64,000 nucleotides of DNA from assembly GCA_017461505.1 (NCBI GenBank), contig JAFTXV010000007.1, positions 496,001 through 560,000 of the forward strand, written 5' to 3'. The notes below the pieces were generated by a model that did no database searches, was not told the origin of the DNA, and saw only the letters and a list, made by a program, of their open reading frames with translations. The position numbers and the translations under genes were made by a program. This document shows, piece after piece, positions 50,066 to 58,578 of the stretch (positions within the stretch are counted from its first letter, which is position 1; each line of letters starts with the position of its first letter). Origin of the DNA: Paludibacteraceae bacterium. Lineage in GTDB: Bacteria; Bacteroidota; Bacteroidia; Bacteroidales; Paludibacteraceae.

Positions 50066-50480
50066 TAATAGGCGATTTTTCTACCAAATGCGCAGATTTT
50101 TCCTGAAAATCCCTTGCATTTTACGGGTTCATAAGCCACTTTACTATATAGACTATGTGGTTACTATGAGATTAGTATGTGATAACTATGTGATTCATTT
50201 CCCTTGCTTATCCTATACCACTTCGATACCACTTCGAATAGTCACCGATCTCCTTATCGACTCTTTTTTTTATGTAGGAATGTAGGAATGTAGGAAATAA
50301 AAAAGCCACCGATTAAGTGACTACAAAGGTACGAAAAAAAATGATATATGCAAGAAAATAGCGATTTTTTTACACATATCCAAATATGATTGTCAAAATG
50401 TGGCATTTTAGTGCGAAAATACTATATTTTTGTTAGTCATTGATAGGGGTGTTCATAGGGAGTTCATAGGGTAATACTAT

Positions 50481-50524
50481 GATTATCCTGCGATTATCCT
50501 CCGATTATCTTGCGATTATAATAC
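50481..50524. repeat. 11-bp tandem repeat, four units
   Basis: GATTATCCTGC repeated four times with decay (GATTATCCTCC, GATTATCTTGC, GATTATAATAC). The 11-bp step is about one helical turn. Confidence 0.75.
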
Positions 50525-50558
50525 GATACCAATAGCGAGATGAAAGCAGAGGAATGGG

Positions 50559-51030
50559 TTAGTTTTCACTAACCCGTTCGCCCTTCTCGTTGATAAGATA
50601 GCTTTCTCCGTCCTTGCTTACTGCGATGGCTGCGAGCCCTTGCTCGTTGTTAATACTCATCGAATCGTATTCCATCGGCAGGATGGTATTGCCTTGATTA
50701 TCCACGAGTCCGCATTTATTGTTCTTCTTGATTATCAGTATGTTGTGTTTCTTTCTTGGTATGATACTCTGGTACTCCATTGGCAATACCACCTCTCCCG
50801 TGGTTCGGATTGCTCCTTCGCGGTCTTCTTCGCTTTCAAGTGTGGTTTCGCGCACGATGATCACATCGCTCAGGTTGCTGTGCATCACATGGGAGTACTC
50901 GGGTTCTGCGATTACTTGGCCTTGTGCGTTCATGATGCCGAAGTATCCCTCTTCGCAGAAGGCGATGCAGTCCCTTAATCAAAATCGGATACTCCTTGCG
51001 CTTGCCGATATATCCTACTATTCCACACAT
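50559..51030 (-). pseudogene. Chimaera of a glmS 5' end and a WG-repeat protein
   Basis: Starting at 51030 the first 21 codons read MCGIVGYIGKRKEYPILIKG, the exact start of glucosamine-6-phosphate synthase, including the catalytic Cys at position 2. The frame then shifts: 124 codons of WG-repeat protein (EGYFGIMNAQGQVIAEPEYS, then ILIIKKNNKCGLVDNQGNT and GESYLINEKGERV) continue in another frame, from 50933 or slightly upstream, to 50559. Neither gene is whole. It looks like a recombination scar, or a WG protein made with a frameshift. A real glmS must be elsewhere. Confidence 0.7.
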
Positions 51031-51056
51031 AATGTCATTTACTATTTAGTCATTTA

Positions 51057-52223
51057 CTATTTAATCATTTCCTTCATTCTGACAAGAGCAGCGATACAGT
51101 CTTCCCGTTTCGAGAAAGCAGAGAACCGCACAAATCCCTCGCCGCATCTGCCGAAACCGACACCGGGAGTGCAGACCACTTGACATTGCTGCAACAGGTG
51201 GTCGAAGAATGTCCAGGAGTCCCATCCATGCGGAGCTACGCAGAATATATACGGTGCGTTCGTTCCTCCGTACACTTCGTACCCCATATGTTTCAGACCA
51301 TCCATGATAACAGCTGCTGTCTCTCTGTAATAGTTCAGATTGTCCGCTATACCTTTTTGCCCTTCCGGTGTTAAAGTGGCTTCTGCTGCACGCTGGGCTA
51401 TGTATGCTGTGCCGTTATACTTGGTGCATTGCCGCCGCATCCACATCGCCTGCAATCCTGTCTCGTACGGTACTACGGTATAGCCGCATCGCACTGCCGT
51501 GAAACCGGCACTCTTGCTGAAACTGTGCACTTCTATTGCCACCTCCTTGGCGCCTTCTATCTCATAGATACTATGCGGAATGCCCGGTTCCGAGACAAAG
51601 GCTTCGTAGGCGGCATCGAAAATAATAATACTCTTGTGTTCACGGGCATACTCCACCCACAAGCGCAGCTGGTCATGCGTGAGCACGACACCTGTTGGGT
51701 TGTTGGGAAAGCAGAGGTAAATGATGTCCACCGGCTGCTTGGGCAGTTCCGGAACAAAAGCATTTTCTTTCATACACGGTATAAAAACTATCTCCCTGCC
51801 TGCCATGATATTCGCATCCACATAGGCAGGATAGGTAGGGTCAAGAATCGCCACTGTGTTCTTTTGGTCAAATAGTTCGCTGAGATTGCCTAAATCGCTT
51901 CCTGCGCCATCGCTGATAAACACCTCGTCGGGTTCAAAACAAATCCCGCGAGGGCAGTAAAAAGAGTCGATGATACGCTGCTGCAACCATTGGTAACCGT
52001 TTTCGGGACAATAACCACGGAATGTATCGGCGTGAGCCAACTCTTCTGCAGCGGTGTGCATGGCATCTACGATGACACGGGGCAGCGGACGCGTCACATC
52101 GCCCACGCCCATACGCAGCAGCCTCTCATTCGGATGATGTGCCAGATAAGCGTTCACCCGCAGTTCGATGTCACGAAACAGATAATTAGCCGGTAATTCG
52201 GCATAATAGGGATTGATTTGCAT
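51057..52223 (-). CDS. dapL: LL-diaminopimelate aminotransferase
   Basis: 388 residues, fold type I PLP enzyme. RMGVGDVTRPLP near the start, FPNNPTG (172-178), IFDAAYEAF, and SFSKSAGFTAVRCGY with the PLP lysine Lys237. It makes LL-diaminopimelate in one step, replacing the DapC/D/E route, for lysine and peptidoglycan. Starts 2 bp after dapF's stop, so they are one operon. Confidence 0.93.
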   Translation of the reverse strand: MQINPYYAELPANYLFRDIELRVNAYLAHHPNERLLRMGVGDVTRPLPRVIVDAMHTAAEELAHADTFRGYCPENGYQWLQQRIIDSFYCPRGICFEPDEVFISDGAGSDLGNLSELFDQKNTVAILDPTYPAYVDANIMAGREIVFIPCMKENAFVPELPKQPVDIIYLCFPNNPTGVVLTHDQLRLWVEYAREHKSIIIFDAAYEAFVSEPGIPHSIYEIEGAKEVAIEVHSFSKSAGFTAVRCGYTVVPYETGLQAMWMRRQCTKYNGTAYIAQRAAEATLTPEGQKGIADNLNYYRETAAVIMDGLKHMGYEVYGGTNAPYIFCVAPHGWDSWTFFDHLLQQCQVVCTPGVGFGRCGEGFVRFSAFSKREDCIAALVRMKEMIK

Positions 52224-52225
52224 GA

Positions 52226-53059
52226 TTATTCCTCCCAGCTATAGGTACCCTGGAACACTTCTGTTGCCGGACCTGTCATGGTAATTCTGTTTTCCAACGG
52301 GTCATAATGAATCAATAACTCACCTCCCTTGAGGTGCACGATAATCTCCTCTCCTGTCTCACCCATCCGGTACGCCGCTACGGCTGCTGCGCAGGCTCCT
52401 GTGCCGCATGCCATAGTCTCGCCGCTGCCGCGTTCCCACACGCGTACATCTAATTCGCGCGCATTGCGCACATGAGCGAACTCCACATTGGTGCCTTTCG
52501 GGAAATGCGGGTGCGTACCTATTCGTTCGCCCAAATCTGCCATTTCCGCATCGGAGATTACCTCGCTGTGGAAAAATACGGCGTGCGGATTACCCATATT
52601 GACGGAGGTGAAACCCAAGAGGTCACGACCTTTCAAGGCAAGCGAATCAGTGGCTGTCTTCGGGGTGCCCATATCTGCTGTCACTTCGTGTACCAAACCG
52701 TTTTGGATGTGAAGACATAACTTCCGGATACCCGCAATCGTCTTGATTCTCATCTTTGGCTGTGTACATAAACCGCTTTCGTACAGATATTTGCCTACGC
52801 AACGGATGGCATTGCCACACATCTCCGCCTCCGAACCATCGGCATTGAAGATACGCATCGACGCTTCGGCTTCTTTGCACGGAAGAATCAGCACTAACCC
52901 GTCTGAACCTATTCCGAAATGGCGGTCGCTGACAGTACGCGCCAAGGCGGATAAATCCGTACTTGCTATTATGGCGGCTGCGGTTGCAGGGAAACAGTCT
53001 ATATACACATAGTCATTCCCTAAGCCGTGCATCTTGACAAATTTCAGCTCTTTTCTCAT
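52226..53059 (-). CDS. dapF: Diaminopimelate epimerase
   Basis: 277 residues. Two active-site cysteines in matching halves: EMCGNAIRC (Cys81) and MACGTGACAAAV (Cys218). Converts LL- to meso-diaminopimelate, the step after DapL. Promoter at 53137. Confidence 0.95.
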   Translation of the reverse strand: MRKELKFVKMHGLGNDYVYIDCFPATAAAIIASTDLSALARTVSDRHFGIGSDGLVLILPCKEAEASMRIFNADGSEAEMCGNAIRCVGKYLYESGLCTQPKMRIKTIAGIRKLCLHIQNGLVHEVTADMGTPKTATDSLALKGRDLLGFTSVNMGNPHAVFFHSEVISDAEMADLGERIGTHPHFPKGTNVEFAHVRNARELDVRVWERGSGETMACGTGACAAAVAAYRMGETGEEIIVHLKGGELLIHYDPLENRITMTGPATEVFQGTYSWEE

Positions 53060-53136
53060 TTTCGCGCTTTTTCTTTCCCGGGTGACCGTTCATCTTGCGA
53101 CCCGTTTGCCGGATTGTTAATTTTAAAATTCGGGCA

Positions 53137-53144
53137 CAAAGATA
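53137..53144 (-). promoter_or_regulatory. dapF promoter -7 element
   Basis: Minus-strand TATCTTTG (53144-53137), about 80 bp upstream of the dapF start. Confidence 0.55.
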
Positions 53145-53653
53145 CAACAAAAACTGCACATACGCAAGTGTATGGGTGTTTTTTTTCTGAGGGCGGTGAT
53201 AGGCCGCATATGCTCGTATAAAGTACAACGAAAGGAGCACCAAGGTGCTCCCTTCTTTAGTACAGAGTAGTGAGTAGTGAGTAGGGAGTACAGCTCCTAA
53301 CATACGCATAAGATACGCGTAACATACGCCGCTTTGCAATAGTTGTTCGAACACCATTCAAAGCCTTTTGATTAGTAAACATTTTTCGTACTCCAGTCAA
53401 CCTTTTTAGGAATCGAGTCAAAAGTTTACGTTTTTTAAGATCATAACTCAGTAATCGAGTCAACCTTTTTCAGGTTTAGTCAAGGTTTAGTCAAAAAAAA
53501 AGAGTTGTTCAAGTCTCGGTGATAGCTGCTTGATGATACGCTCATCACTCGGTGAGATTCCAATGAAGTTCCAATGAAGTCCCTATGAAGTTCCTATGGA
53601 GATAAGGGGCGAGTAAGTGGCATACAAAAGGGGAATAGCGGGCTCACCCACCT

Positions 53654-53723
53654 CGTCGTCAGGATTGGCTTGCGAACTGAAATCGCTCTGCGATTAAAAC
53701 TCGCCGCCATCCTTCCTCTTCCC
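53654..53723 (-). repeat. Dispersed repeat family B, copy 3
   Basis: The reverse strand reads AAGAGGAAGGATGGCGGCGA, then hairpin core AATCGCAGAGCGATT, then AATCCTGACGACG. It sits beside family C. Confidence 0.7.
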
Positions 53724-53752
53724 ATAAATTAAAAATTTGCGGGAGCCCTATT

Positions 53753-53795
53753 GTACGTTCGCAAAATGCAGTCCATACTCCAGACGCTCGCAAGT
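53753..53795 (+). repeat. Dispersed repeat family C, copy 2
   Basis: GTACGTTCGCAAAATGCAGT then CCATACTCCAG; related to 17759-17794. Confidence 0.7.
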
Positions 53796-53927
53796 TTTAT
53801 AAGAAAATAGGCTACACCTTATTGTACTACTTTAATCCACACTATCGTGAGCGAGCTCACATAGTGGGAATAAATTCGTACAAATAGATTAAAATCTATT
53901 ATTTTCTTATAAATATTGCTTGTTTTC

Positions 53928-53958
53928 TTGCGTATTTGCATTTTTTGTAGTACCTTTG
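53928..53958 (+). promoter_or_regulatory. Promoter of the DNA polymerase III delta' gene
   Basis: TACCTTTG at 53951-53958, with TTG at 53928-53930 and TTTG at 53935-53938. Start codon 53978. Confidence 0.65.
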
Positions 53959-53977
53959 CATACTAATTTGTGTAACT

Positions 53978-55123
53978 ATGCGATTTTGTGAAATAATAGG
54001 TCAAGAGGGCGTGAAGAAACAGCTGTGTCAAGCGGTACAAGAAGGTCGTATTGCTCATGCGCAGTTGTTTACTGGTCAGTCGGGTGTAGGCAAAATGGGC
54101 TTGGCGTTGGCATATGCGCAATACTTAGCTTGTCCTAATAGGACAGAGAGTGACTCTTGTGGTGTATGCCCAAGTTGCTTGCAATATCAAAAATTGCAGC
54201 ACCCCGACCTGCATTTTGCCTTTCCGATTGTGAAGGGTGACAATGGAGATGTGTGTGATGAGTTTGTGGATAAATTTAGGGAAATGGTGCTTGAGGGAGT
54301 TTATTTTGACTTGGATGATTGGTATCGCAGAATGGGTGTGGAGACCAAGCAGGGTATGATCTATGAGAAGGAGAGTAGCGAGATACTGCGTAAGTTGTCG
54401 CTCAAGAGTTTTGGCGATGGATATAAAGTGATGTTGATTTGGCAACCCGAGAAGATGAATGGGACGTGTGCGAATAAACTCTTGAAGTTACTGGAAGAGC
54501 CGCCTGAGAAGACATTGTTTTTGTTGGTGAGTGAACATCCCGAACTATTATTGAGCACCGTGTTGTCGCGTGTGCAAGAGGTGCGAGTTCCTCGTTTGAG
54601 CGAAGATGAGATTGCAGATGCTTTGCAGAAGCAGTATCCATGGCTAGAGTCGCAAGCTGCAACTAGTGTGGCGCATATGGCGAATGGTAGTTATCTGACG
54701 GCATTGCGTGTGATGAATGATAGCGAAGAGAATCAGGGATATTTTGACGATTTTGTGGCGTTGATGCGTAATGCGTGGTTGGTGGGGCAGAAGAAGGATT
54801 ATAGTGCGCTGTTGAAGTTGCGTCAATGGAGCAATGATATGGCTGACTCAAAGGTGGGCCGAGAGAAACAAAAGGCATTTTTGCAATATGCTCAGCGTCA
54901 GGTGCGCGAGAATTATATCTATAATTTCGGTTGCGCGGAGATGAACTATCAGACGGATAAGGAGCAGGGTTTCTCGACGAAGTTTGCTCCGTTTATTCAT
55001 GATGGCAATGTGGAGAAGATGATGGAGGAGTTGGGAAAAGCCGAAGCGCAGATTGCGCAAAATGGTAATGCGAAGATTATTTTCTTCGATTTGTGTTTGC
55101 AGATGATAGTGTTAGTAAAGTAG
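53978..55123 (+). CDS. holB: DNA polymerase III subunit delta'
   Basis: 381 residues. GQSGVGKM (33-40) is a P-loop altered at the last position (Met for Ser/Thr), and a zinc site follows with Cys52, Cys61, Cys64 and Cys67, as in the clamp-loader family. LLKLLEEPPEKTLFLLVSE is the SRC-adjacent block. It is the stator subunit of the clamp loader. First gene of a tight run ending with PorW/SprE-like. A family G repeat begins at its stop codon. Confidence 0.85.
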   Translation: MRFCEIIGQEGVKKQLCQAVQEGRIAHAQLFTGQSGVGKMGLALAYAQYLACPNRTESDSCGVCPSCLQYQKLQHPDLHFAFPIVKGDNGDVCDEFVDKFREMVLEGVYFDLDDWYRRMGVETKQGMIYEKESSEILRKLSLKSFGDGYKVMLIWQPEKMNGTCANKLLKLLEEPPEKTLFLLVSEHPELLLSTVLSRVQEVRVPRLSEDEIADALQKQYPWLESQAATSVAHMANGSYLTALRVMNDSEENQGYFDDFVALMRNAWLVGQKKDYSALLKLRQWSNDMADSKVGREKQKAFLQYAQRQVRENYIYNFGCAEMNYQTDKEQGFSTKFAPFIHDGNVEKMMEELGKAEAQIAQNGNAKIIFFDLCLQMIVLVK

Positions 55124-55166
55124 TTTAGAGGACGCCCCCGTAGGGGCTACAGTTTATAGTTTAGAG
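55121..55166. repeat. Dispersed repeat family G, copy 2
   Basis: TAGTTTAGAGGAC, hairpin GCCCCCGTAGGGGC, TACAGTTTATAGTTTAGAG. It starts in the holB stop codon and ends 3 bp before the next ATG. Confidence 0.75.
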
Positions 55167-55169
55167 AAT

Positions 55170-56348
55170 ATGAAAGAAGATTTTATGATAGAGAATGGTC
55201 CGTGTCGTATCACGAAGAAGGCCGTGAATCATAACCCCAAGCATATGTTGCCTGTGGTGGACTGGTTGAGTGATGTTCCACAGACAGGTGATGAAGGTGA
55301 TTTGGTGGAGGTGCAGTTTAAGAACACCCGCAAGGGGTACTATCACAACAACTTGGGTTTGCCTTTGGAAAAAGGTGTGAAAGTGGTGGTGGAAGCCAAT
55401 CCGGGTGTGGACTTGGGTGAGGTGGTCTTGACAGGCAGACTGGTGCCTGTACAGATAAAGAAAAACCACATCAATACCGAGCGCTATGAGATTCGCAATG
55501 TGTTGCGTGTGGCCACGGACGAAGACCTGGCTCGTGCTGCAGAGGCGCACCAGAAGGAGCAAGAGACGATGATCAAGTCGCGTCAGTTGGCCAAGTCGCT
55601 TGGGTTGGAAATGAAAATAGGTGATGTGGAATACCAAGGTGATGGTTCGAAAGCGATATTTTATTATATTGCTGATGGTCGTGTGGATTTCCGTCAGTTG
55701 ATCAAGGTGTATGCCGAGACATTCCGTATTCGCATTGAGATGAAGCAGATTGGTGCGCGTCAAGAGGCGGGACGTATTGGTGGAACGGGGCCTTGCGGAC
55801 GAGAACTCTGTTGTTCGACATGGATGACACAGTTTACTTCGGTAGGCACGAACGCCGCTCGCATACAAAACATCTCGTTGAATCCGCAGAAACTCGCGGG
55901 TCAATGCGCGAAGTTGAAGTGCTGTTTGAACTACGAAGTGCCTATATATGAAGAAGCGGTAAAGAAGTTGCCATCGCGCAATGTGCCATTGGAGACGAAA
56001 GATGCAACGTATTATTTCTTCTCGTCGGATCCGCTGGCAGACCAAGTGACTTACTCAACTGATCAACGTCGTCCAGCTAACCTAGAGACCATCAGTACTG
56101 CAAGAGCACGTGACATCATTGAGATGAACCGCAGAGGCGAGAAACCGCTGAACTTAGGTGGCAAACAGTCGGCAGTGGCTATCGTGGAGGTGGATTATCA
56201 GAATGTGGTAGGTCAGGATGACTTGACTCGTTTCGACAAGAAAAAGAACAAAAACAACAACAATGGCAATCGTGGTAATCGCCACAATGATCGCCGCAAT
56301 AATCAACGTCGCTCACATGAAAAAGGTGGTTCTTCTCGCGCTGATTAG
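55170..56348 (+). CDS. ricT: PSP1-domain protein (RicT-like)
   Basis: 392 residues. The PSP1 core lies at about 25-250 with GTGPCGRELCCST and CAKLKCCLNYE, cysteine pairs that bind an iron-sulphur cluster in RicT (YaaT). In Bacillus the Ric complex aids RNase Y; in Bacteroidota the role is not known to me. The long Asn/Arg/Lys tail (KKNKNNNNGNRGNRHNDRR) is unstructured and may bind RNA. The last 31 bp overlap gldH. Confidence 0.85.
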   Translation: MKEDFMIENGPCRITKKAVNHNPKHMLPVVDWLSDVPQTGDEGDLVEVQFKNTRKGYYHNNLGLPLEKGVKVVVEANPGVDLGEVVLTGRLVPVQIKKNHINTERYEIRNVLRVATDEDLARAAEAHQKEQETMIKSRQLAKSLGLEMKIGDVEYQGDGSKAIFYYIADGRVDFRQLIKVYAETFRIRIEMKQIGARQEAGRIGGTGPCGRELCCSTWMTQFTSVGTNAARIQNISLNPQKLAGQCAKLKCCLNYEVPIYEEAVKKLPSRNVPLETKDATYYFFSSDPLADQVTYSTDQRRPANLETISTARARDIIEMNRRGEKPLNLGGKQSAVAIVEVDYQNVVGQDDLTRFDKKKNKNNNNGNRGNRHNDRRNNQRRSHEKGGSSRAD

Positions 56349-56769
56349 TCTGCTGTGGCTAGGTTGTCAGCGGGGTGTGGTGTATCATGCGTTTGAGCAA
56401 CTTCCTGCGCAAGGTTGGGAGGCCGATTCTGCGTTGCAGTTTGTGCCCAATCTAACGGACACCTTGGGTAGCTATCAGATGCAAATCATTCTGCGTCACA
56501 CAGATAGGTATGCGTATCAGAACTTGTGGCTGTTTGTGGATGTGCAGAAAGATTCTATATTGCTTCGTCGCGATACGATAGAGAGTTATCTGGCTAACGA
56601 ACGGGGAGAATGGTATGGTAGTGGGATGAGCAAGATGACCTTGCCGCTATTGTATATGGAGAATATCGCCTTGCCCGCTGGTGAATACAAGATAACGGTG
56701 CAACAAGGTATGCGTGAGGAGCAATTGCGCGGGATAACGGATGTAGGATTGAAGGTAATTAATAATTAA
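56318..56769 (+). CDS. gldH: GldH-like lipoprotein
   Basis: 150 residues from the ATG at 56318, which overlaps the ricT end. Lipobox LLWLGC makes Cys17 the lipid site; the mature part ([38 protein letters not shown]-like strands) matches GldH, a lipoprotein linked to gliding and type IX secretion in Flavobacteria, also kept in non-gliding Bacteroidales. 2 bp before trmB. Confidence 0.82.
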
Positions 56770-56771
56770 GA

Positions 56772-57560
56772 ATGGGAAAGAATAAACTGAAGAAATTTGC
56801 CGAGATGGAAACCTTCCACAATGTGTTTCAGTGTGGAGCACGTGAGATGGTGGAAGATAGTCCGATAGTGGCTATGCGAGGCAAGTGGCACGAGGAGTAT
56901 TTCCATAATGATAATCCGATTGTATTGGAACTCGGTTGTGGACGTGGAGAATATACCGTGGGTTTGGCTGCTCGCTATCCAGATAAGAATTACATCGGTA
57001 TCGATATCAAAGGTGCACGTATGTGGGCAGGCGCCAAGCAAGCAGAGTTGGCAGGAATGAAGAATGTAGCATTTCTGCGCACGAATATAGAGATGCTAAC
57101 CCATTTCTTTGCGCCCAACGAGGTGGCGGAGATTTGGATTACTTTCCCTGATCCACAAATGAAGAAAGCGACCAAGCGCCTGACTTCCACCTATTTTATG
57201 CAACGCTATGCGGAGTTGCTGCAAGAGAATGGTTTGATTCACTTGAAGACAGACAGCCCGTTCCTCTACACCTACACGCAAGCAATGGTGAAGGAGAATA
57301 AATATCCGCTACTGGTGGACACGGCGGATTTATATGACGAGAGTCGGGAATCGGAAGTCGGGAATCGGGAATCGGGTGTTGAGGAGGCGAAAGCATTGCA
57401 GACGCATTATGAGCATCAGTGGCTAGACCGTGGATTGACTATCAAGTATTTGCGTTGGCAGTTGCCTGCTAATCCATCGCTTATTGAGCCAGAGATAGAC
57501 ATAGAAAAAGACAGTTATCGTTCATACGGAAGAAATTATGTATCCACAACAAATAATTGA
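56772..57560 (+). CDS. trmB: tRNA (guanine-N7-)-methyltransferase
   Basis: 262 residues. [11 protein letters not shown] (51-61, SAM), then [17 protein letters not shown] and a C-terminal [13 protein letters not shown]. Methylates G46 in tRNA. Residues about 190-204 ([15 protein letters not shown]) are encoded by direct repeats of AGTCGGGAATCGG (57342-57370) and are an inserted loop. Its end overlaps mrp by 23 bp. Confidence 0.93.
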   Translation: MGKNKLKKFAEMETFHNVFQCGAREMVEDSPIVAMRGKWHEEYFHNDNPIVLELGCGRGEYTVGLAARYPDKNYIGIDIKGARMWAGAKQAELAGMKNVAFLRTNIEMLTHFFAPNEVAEIWITFPDPQMKKATKRLTSTYFMQRYAELLQENGLIHLKTDSPFLYTYTQAMVKENKYPLLVDTADLYDESRESEVGNRESGVEEAKALQTHYEHQWLDRGLTIKYLRWQLPANPSLIEPEIDIEKDSYRSYGRNYVSTTNN

Positions 57561-58578
57561 TGCATTGCAGCATGTGCGCTACCCGGGCACAGGCAAAAAT
57601 CTCATTGAGGGAGGTATGCTCGAAGATGATATTCGCATCTCGGGCATGGAGGTATCGTTCTCGTTGATCTTTGAGAAGGACAACGATCCATTTCGCAAGT
57701 CGGTGGTAAAAGCGGCTGAAGCTGCTATTCATACCTATGTAGATGAGAACGCTGCGGTGCATATCCATACGAAGTTTGTGAAGCAGAATATGGCTCCTAA
57801 GTCGGACTCGGTGGAGAATTTGCGTGCTGCACAAGTGATTGCCATCCATTCAGGTAAAGGTGGAGTAGGCAAATCTACAGTAGCCGCCAACTTGGCAATT
57901 GCCTTGGCGAAGATGGGCTATAGAGTGGGATTGCTGGATGCCGACATCCATGGTCCATCGGTGCCTAAGATGTTCCAAACCGAGGGGTGCCGTCCTGTTT
58001 CTACACCAGTCAACGGTCGCAATCTCATTGAGCCGATTGAGCAGTATGGGGTAAAGATGCTGTCGATAGGTTTCTTCGTGGATCCACAGCAGGCAGTGGT
58101 TTGGCGTGGAGGTATGGCGAGCAATGCCATCAAGCAACTGATTCAAGATGCCAACTGGGGCGAATTGGATTACTTCTTGATTGACTTGCCTCCTGGAACC
58201 AGCGATATTCACCTCACGTTGGTGCAGCACCTTCATCTCACGGGTGCTATCGTAGTGACCACCCCTCAACCTGTTGCCCTTGTAGATGCACGCAAGGGTG
58301 TGGATATGTTTGTGAACGAGAAAATTAATGTGCCCGTTTTGGGACTGATTGAGAATATGGCATGGTTTACTCCTGCGGAGTTGCCCAATAATCGTTATTA
58401 TATATTTGGCAAGGATGGCGGTAAACAATTGGCAGAGGAACTGAATATCCCGCTGCTAGGACAGATTCCGCTAGTACAGTCAATCCGTGAAGGCGGTGAT
58501 GAGGGTACACCTATCGCCTTGCAGGATGGACACCCAGCAGCACAAATGTTTGAAGATATATGTCAGCACCTAAGATAA
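57538..58578 (+). CDS. mrp: Iron-sulphur cluster carrier ATPase (Mrp/ApbC)
   Basis: 346 residues. An N-terminal FeS_assembly (MIP18-like) domain of about 90 residues precedes the deviant P-loop GKGGVGKS (106-113). Asp motifs and [10 protein letters not shown] follow. The CPxC cluster motif of classic Mrp is absent ([20 protein letters not shown]), as seems usual for Bacteroidota Mrp. It handles iron-sulphur clusters. Starts within the end of trmB and ends within the start of the MATE gene. Confidence 0.92.
   Translation: MYPQQIIDALQHVRYPGTGKNLIEGGMLEDDIRISGMEVSFSLIFEKDNDPFRKSVVKAAEAAIHTYVDENAAVHIHTKFVKQNMAPKSDSVENLRAAQVIAIHSGKGGVGKSTVAANLAIALAKMGYRVGLLDADIHGPSVPKMFQTEGCRPVSTPVNGRNLIEPIEQYGVKMLSIGFFVDPQQAVVWRGGMASNAIKQLIQDANWGELDYFLIDLPPGTSDIHLTLVQHLHLTGAIVVTTPQPVALVDARKGVDMFVNEKINVPVLGLIENMAWFTPAELPNNRYYIFGKDGGKQLAEELNIPLLGQIPLVQSIREGGDEGTPIALQDGHPAAQMFEDICQHLR

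Larger units (their letters stand above)
49965..50558. other. 594-bp intergenic region
   Basis: No gene seen. It includes the gpmI promoter, short runs of AGGAATGTAGGAATGTAGG at about 50277-50295, a possible minus-strand terminator at about 50299-50320 (GTCAC/GTGGC stem, then a T run) and an 11-bp tandem repeat at 50481-50524. Confidence 0.65.
53060..53977. other. 918-bp intergenic region rich in repeats
   Basis: No gene supported. Contains the dapF promoter, imperfect direct repeats AATCGAGTCAA and CAGTCAACCTTTTT (about 53390-53475), families B (53654-53723) and C (53753-53795), and hairpins CACTATCGTGAGC/GCTCACATAGTG and AATAGATT/AATCTATT (53840-53902) before the holB promoter. Confidence 0.7.

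Noticed and set aside
57538-58578. Missing CPxC in Mrp as a sign of a broken gene
   Set aside because: The [20 protein letters not shown] form seems normal for Bacteroidota Mrp, and the rest is intact.
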